NCBI RefSeq assembly: GCF_011355085.1
Contig: NZ_VXCP01000028.1
Coordinates: 1-64,000 of the forward strand
Length of the DNA: 64,000 nt
Reading direction: 5' to 3'
From: Pseudomonas akapageensis
GTDB taxonomy: Bacteria; Pseudomonadota; Gammaproteobacteria; Pseudomonadales; Pseudomonadaceae
This document shows, piece by piece, positions 60,224 through 64,000 of the stretch. The notes beneath the pieces are model-generated. The model did not search any database. It was not told where the DNA came from and saw only the letters and a list, made by a program, of their open reading frames with translations. Both the position numbers and the translations under genes were made by a program. Every line of letters starts with the position of its first letter. Positions within the stretch are counted from its first letter, which is position 1.

Positions 60224-61210
60224 ATGGCTGACGATTCTTCACTTTCAATTGATGAGTCTGTACGTCGAAACCTGTTGCTGGGTGGCCTGGCCGTGGCAGC
60301 CGTAGCCGCCTTGCCGGCCTCCGCGTCAGCGCAGACACCCGCTAAAAGCGCATCCTCCATCGCCAAGGGAAAACAGAGCGTGGGAACCATCGTTACCGCA
60401 GAAGGCGTCGAGCTTTACTACAAGGACTGGGGACCGAAGGATGGTCCGGTCGTCACCTTGAGCCACGGCTGGCCGTTGAATGCCGACAGCTGGGACTACC
60501 AGGCCTATTTCCTGGCCTCCCACGGTTTTCGCGTGATTGCCCATGACCGTCGCGGCCACGGCCGTTCGAGCCAGCCCTGGGACGGCAATGACATGGACCA
60601 CTACGCCGATGACCTGGCTACCGTCATCAACACCTTGAACCTGCACAACGTGACCGCTATCGGCTTTTCCACCGGCGGTGGGGAAGTGGCGCGCTACGTC
60701 GGTCGGCACGGCACCTCGCGCGTCGCGAAAATCGGCCTGATCTCGGCCGTGCCGCCCCTGATGGTCAAGACCCCTGCCAACCCGGGCGGTTTGCCCATCG
60801 ACGTGTTCGATGGCATTCGCACCGCAATGCTGGCCGATCGTTCGCAGGTCTTCAAGGACATCCCCAGCGGTCCGTTCTATGGCTTCAACCGTCCGGGCGC
60901 CAAGGTTTCCCAGGGCATGATCGATTCCTGGTGGCGGCAGGGGATGACCGGCGGCTTCAAGAACACCTTCGACTCGGTGAAAGCGTTTTCCGAAACCGAC
61001 TTCACCCAGGACCTGAAGAAGTTCGACAAACCGACCCTGATCATCCACGGCGATGACGACCAGATCGTGCCGATCGACGCGGCGGGCAGGGCTTCGAAAA
61101 AGCTGGTGACCCATGCGCTGTTGAAAGTGTACCCGGGCGCGCCCCACGGTCTGACCGAAACCCATAAAGACCAGTGCAACCAGGATCTGCTGGCCTTCTT
61201 GCGCAGCTGA
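60224..61210 (+). CDS. Exported alpha/beta hydrolase (non-heme chloroperoxidase/arylesterase type)
   Basis: A 328-residue hydrolase. The N-terminus has VRRNLLLGGLAVAAVAALPASASAQ, a twin-arginine-like signal, so it is probably periplasmic. Catalytic triad: Ser in GFSTGGGEVARY (around residue 150), Asp in HGDDDQIVPID, His in APHGLTETH. The oxyanion region is HGWPLNADSW. Members with this pattern are esterases that can also make peracids from H2O2; the catalase gene follows 176 bp downstream. That pairing is suggestive only. Confidence 0.88.
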   Translation: MADDSSLSIDESVRRNLLLGGLAVAAVAALPASASAQTPAKSASSIAKGKQSVGTIVTAEGVELYYKDWGPKDGPVVTLSHGWPLNADSWDYQAYFLASHGFRVIAHDRRGHGRSSQPWDGNDMDHYADDLATVINTLNLHNVTAIGFSTGGGEVARYVGRHGTSRVAKIGLISAVPPLMVKTPANPGGLPIDVFDGIRTAMLADRSQVFKDIPSGPFYGFNRPGAKVSQGMIDSWWRQGMTGGFKNTFDSVKAFSETDFTQDLKKFDKPTLIIHGDDDQIVPIDAAGRASKKLVTHALLKVYPGAPHGLTETHKDQCNQDLLAFLRS

Positions 61211-61386
61211 TCCGGCGCCGCACCATTCTTGTTGCTTCCCTCCTTCAGCTGCGGCGACGCCTGATTCATCTGCCGAAGGCGGATGAATGCGAGAGTCACG
61301 ATGTCTCTGGAAGATGACATCGATTCGATGCCTCTCGTCGTCACCCGCAGCTTTTTTACAAGCCCACACTATCGAGGCCCCAAGCC

Positions 61387-62844
61387 ATGTCGAAAAACAG
61401 ACTGACAACGGTCAACGGCGCTCCGGTCGTTGACAACTTCAACATCCAGACCGCCGGCCCCCGTGGGCCCGCCTTGCTGCAAGATGTCTGGCTGCTGGAA
61501 AAGCTCGCCCACTTCGATCGCGAAGTCATTCCGGAACGTCGCATGCACGCCAAAGGTGCCGGCGCTTTCGGTACCTTTACCGTGACCCATGACATCACCC
61601 GCTATACTAAAGCCAGCCTGTTCAGCGCGGTGGGCAAACAAACGCCGATGTTCACCCGTTTTTCAACGGTGGCGGGGGAGCGCGGGGCAGCCGATGCCGA
61701 AAGGGATATTCGCGGCTTTGCCGTCAAGTTCTACACCGAACAAGGCAATTGGGACCTGGTCGGCAACAATACTCCAGTGTTTTTCTTCCGTGACCCGTTG
61801 CGCTTCCCCGACCTGAATCACGCGGTGAAACGCGATCCGCGCACGGGAATGCGCAGCGCACAAAGCAACTGGGATTTCTGGTCGTCACTGCCCGAAGCGT
61901 TGCACCAGGTCACCATCGTCATGAGCGAACGGGGGATCCCGCGCAGTTATCGGCACATGCACGGCTTTGGCAGCCACACCTATAGCCTCATCAATGCCAA
62001 CAATGAGCGGCACTGGGTCAAGTTCACCTTCAAGACGCAACAAGGCATTGCGAACCTGAGCGATGAAGAAGCCAGACACCTGATCGGCGAGGATCGGGAA
62101 AGCCATCACCGCGATTTGTTCGACAGCATCGAGGCCGGGGATTTTCCACGCTGGACGTTGTACATCCAGGTCATGACCGAAGCCCAGGCCAAGACTCATC
62201 CGGTCAACCCGTTTGACTTGACCAAGGTCTGGCCCCATGGCGACTACCCGCTGATCGAAGTCGGTTGCATCGAACTCAATCGCAACCCGCAGAACGTTTT
62301 TGCTGAAGTCGAGCAAGCAGCGTTTACCCCGTCCAGCATCGTGCCGGGCATCAGCTTTTCTCCGGACCGGATGTTGCAGGCACGCTTGTTTTCCTACGGC
62401 GATGCGGCGCGCTATCGACTGGGCGTCAACCACCACCAGATTCCGGTCAACACCGCCCGGTGCCCGGTGCACAGCTTCCATCGTGATGGCGCCATGCGCG
62501 TTGATGGCAACCATGGTGGCACGCTTTCTTATGTGCCCAACAGCGAGGGCGAATGGGCGGACCAACCCGGTTGGCGCGAGCCGCCGCTGGAGTTGTCCGG
62601 TGCCGCCGATCATTGGGATCATCGCCTCGACGATGACCATTACGAGCAACCCGGCAATTTGTTCCGCAAGATGACTGCGCAGGAGAAACAGGCGTTATTC
62701 GACAACACTGCGCGTTCACTTCGCTCGGTATCCGAGGATGTCCAACAGCGTCATATCGTCAATTGCACCAGGGCCGATCCTGAATATGGTGCAGGCGTAG
62801 CGAGATCGATCGCGAAATACACGGATTCTGGCGCCGATATCTAG
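61387..62844 (+). CDS. Monofunctional heme catalase (clade 3, KatA-like)
   Basis: A 485-residue catalase that splits H2O2. Catalytic H54 is in ERRMHAKGAG, the distal Asn in VGNNTPVFFFRD, and the proximal heme ligand Tyr in RLFSYGDAARYRLG. NADPH-binding positions such as HRDGAMRVDGN are typical of small-subunit clade 3 enzymes such as P. aeruginosa KatA, and the length fits. No signal peptide is seen, so it is cytoplasmic. It ends at a strong intrinsic terminator. The window does not show an adjacent OxyR gene. Confidence 0.93.
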   Translation: MSKNRLTTVNGAPVVDNFNIQTAGPRGPALLQDVWLLEKLAHFDREVIPERRMHAKGAGAFGTFTVTHDITRYTKASLFSAVGKQTPMFTRFSTVAGERGAADAERDIRGFAVKFYTEQGNWDLVGNNTPVFFFRDPLRFPDLNHAVKRDPRTGMRSAQSNWDFWSSLPEALHQVTIVMSERGIPRSYRHMHGFGSHTYSLINANNERHWVKFTFKTQQGIANLSDEEARHLIGEDRESHHRDLFDSIEAGDFPRWTLYIQVMTEAQAKTHPVNPFDLTKVWPHGDYPLIEVGCIELNRNPQNVFAEVEQAAFTPSSIVPGISFSPDRMLQARLFSYGDAARYRLGVNHHQIPVNTARCPVHSFHRDGAMRVDGNHGGTLSYVPNSEGEWADQPGWREPPLELSGAADHWDHRLDDDHYEQPGNLFRKMTAQEKQALFDNTARSLRSVSEDVQQRHIVNCTRADPEYGAGVARSIAKYTDSGADI

Positions 62845-62873
62845 TTTTGCAGTGGTATTACCGCATCACCCCA

Positions 62874-62911
62874 ACACCCGATGCCAGTGCATCGGGTGTC
62901 GGGTTTTTTTT
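62874..62911 (+). terminator. Intrinsic terminator of the catalase gene
   Basis: ACACCCGATGC (62874-62884) pairs perfectly with GCATCGGGTGT (62889-62899) around a 4-nt loop, followed by CGGG and eight T. Confidence 0.92.
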
Positions 62912-63007
62912 GTACTTGAGATTTGTGCAGGGTATGGCTACAGGACAGCCGTGGGAGCGGCCCCCCTTTCTGTTTCACGCCGAGTGGGCGTTGCGTTCGA
63001 GGTGTCT

Positions 63008-64000
63008 TTACGCGACGGGAAGAGTGAATTGAACGGTGGCCCCCCGGGGCTGGTTGGCGCTTGCCCATAAACGGCCGCCATGCGCCTCGATGATCGAGTG
63101 ACAGATCGACAACCCCATCCCCAGGCCGGTGGGCTTGGTGGTGTAGAAAGCAGCGAAAATCCGGTCTGCGCTTTCCGAGGCAAAACCCGGCCCCGAATCG
63201 CTCACACTCACGCGTACGCAGCCAACATCATCCAATACCGAGCTGATATGCAATTGACGTTCGCTTTCGCTGACAGTGCTCATTGCCTCCAGCGCATTCA
63301 TGATCAGGTTGAGCAGCACCTGTTGCAGTTCCACACGGTCTCCCTCGGTGAAGGGCAAGCCGTCCGTAAGTTGGGTCTGTATCGAGACGCCACTCTTGGT
63401 GATCTGGCCACGGGTGAATTCGATCATCTCGCGGATCGCTGCGTTGGTGTCCAGCGGCCCCTTTAGCGGTGGTGCCTTGCGGATATGGCCACGGATTCGC
63501 CCCAGCACATCCGCCGCTCGATTGGTTTCCATGATGAGACGGCCGAGAACCTGCCGTACCTCGTCGAGCTCCGGCGGCTGGGCGCTCATCCAGCGCAGCG
63601 CAGCATCGGCGTTGAGGATGGCCGCGGCAATCGGCTGGTTGACTTCGTGGACGATCGAGGCCACAAGCTGGCCCATGGTCGCAACGCGGTTCGCGTGGGC
63701 CAACTCGGTTTGCACTTCACGATAGCGTCGTTCGCTCTCGCGGATTTTTTCTTCCGCCTGCTTGCGCTCCGTCAGATCCAGCACGAAAGCGACCCCTTCC
63801 TTGCTACTGGCTTGGAACATGGCCAAACCGACGATGACCGGGAGGCGGCTACCATCCTTCCTGACATACTCCTTCTCGTAGGGTTGGGCGTGTCCGGTCT
63901 GCACAGCGTGCGCCATAGCGTGCTCGCTTTGCTCGCGAAACTCCGGCGGCGTCAGATCTCTCCAGCGCAGGTTGATCGAGGCCAGATCTTCCCGTTCGTA
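63008..64000 (-). CDS. PAS-domain sensor histidine kinase, partial (5' end outside the window)
   Basis: The 330 visible codons read from the right edge without a stop, so the gene starts beyond 64000. A PAS/PAC end (EKEYVRKDGSRLPVIVGLAMFQ...FVLDLTERKQAEEKI) leads into a coiled linker, the H-box with the phosphorylated His in SIVHEVNQPIAAAILNADAALRWM, and an HATPase domain with N-box LNLIMNALEAM, G1 DSGPGFASE and GLGMGLSICHSIIEAHGG. The HEVNQP-type box belongs to the fix/dct-like kinases. It probably acts with a response regulator outside the window; the input signal is unknown. Confidence 0.9.
   Translation of the reverse strand, partial: YEREDLASINLRWRDLTPPEFREQSEHAMAHAVQTGHAQPYEKEYVRKDGSRLPVIVGLAMFQASSKEGVAFVLDLTERKQAEEKIRESERRYREVQTELAHANRVATMGQLVASIVHEVNQPIAAAILNADAALRWMSAQPPELDEVRQVLGRLIMETNRAADVLGRIRGHIRKAPPLKGPLDTNAAIREMIEFTRGQITKSGVSIQTQLTDGLPFTEGDRVELQQVLLNLIMNALEAMSTVSESERQLHISSVLDDVGCVRVSVSDSGPGFASESADRIFAAFYTTKPTGLGMGLSICHSIIEAHGGRLWASANQPRGATVQFTLPVA

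Overview
The window looks like chromosomal DNA of a Pseudomonas, probably of the fluorescens group. This is inferred from high GC with strong third-position G/C bias, several families of Pseudomonas-type REP palindromes, a REP-associated (RAYT) transposase, a GbdR-type regulator and a BCCT transporter. No rRNA, tRNA, CRISPR array or prophage was seen. The sensor kinase at the right edge runs out of the window.

Region 1 (0-5.3 kb, minus strand) is a small catabolic operon: MFS transporter, TPP-dependent 2-oxo-acid decarboxylase, FMN-dependent 2-hydroxy-acid dehydrogenase, with a zinc alcohol dehydrogenase just upstream. Its logic is hydroxy acid to oxo acid to aldehyde to alcohol. The transporter carries a one-base frameshift and the dehydrogenase an in-frame amber codon, so the pathway seems to be decaying.

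Region 2 (5.3-40.2 kb) is a large composite catabolic cluster. It holds a LuxE/LuxC acyl reduction pair without luciferase, an iron alcohol dehydrogenase with a TetR regulator, a beta-oxidation block (SCP2-type thiolase, two small MaoC hydratases, a short-chain dehydrogenase, an acyl-CoA dehydrogenase), two DUF1254/DUF1214 secreted proteins, two sulfatases, two sets of DUF1302/DUF1329 envelope proteins, a cytochrome c, a Tat-exported amine-oxidase-like flavoprotein, an OruR-type AraC regulator, two DUF2889 proteins, a 3-ketosteroid-dehydrogenase-like flavoprotein and two more short-chain dehydrogenases. Together these suggest uptake, desulfation and side-chain oxidation of a hydrophobic, possibly steroid- or terpenoid-like substrate. 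The substrate is inference. The region is scarred: one DUF1329/DUF1302 pair is deleted to pieces while its paralogue is intact, a CoA-transferase/racemase has lost its middle, a wax-ester-synthase-like gene survives only as its 3' half joined to a DUF2889 gene, and a 90-bp remnant shows that the sulfatase/acyl-CoA dehydrogenase segment was once duplicated. An AT-rich orphan gene and a RAYT cassette bounded by 37-bp inverted repeats lie in the middle.

Region 3 (40.3-50.4 kb) has a RidA protein whose C-terminus is encoded by a REP element, then a minus-strand operon of aldehyde dehydrogenase, dipeptidase-like hydrolase, BCCT transporter, an unrecognised 567-residue protein and a DUF3726 protein, with a divergent LysR regulator. 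A ParE/RHH-type toxin-antitoxin pair and a GbdR-like regulator follow. Transport and breakdown of a quaternary ammonium or amino-acid-like compound is the likely theme.

Region 4 (50.5-64 kb) is housekeeping and stress metabolism: an acetolactate synthase, the soluble NAD-dependent formate dehydrogenase fdsGBAD with every gene overlapping the next by 4 nt, an NDH-like flavoprotein, a GlxA/AraC-type regulator, an exported alpha/beta hydrolase, a catalase with a clear terminator, and a PAS histidine kinase.
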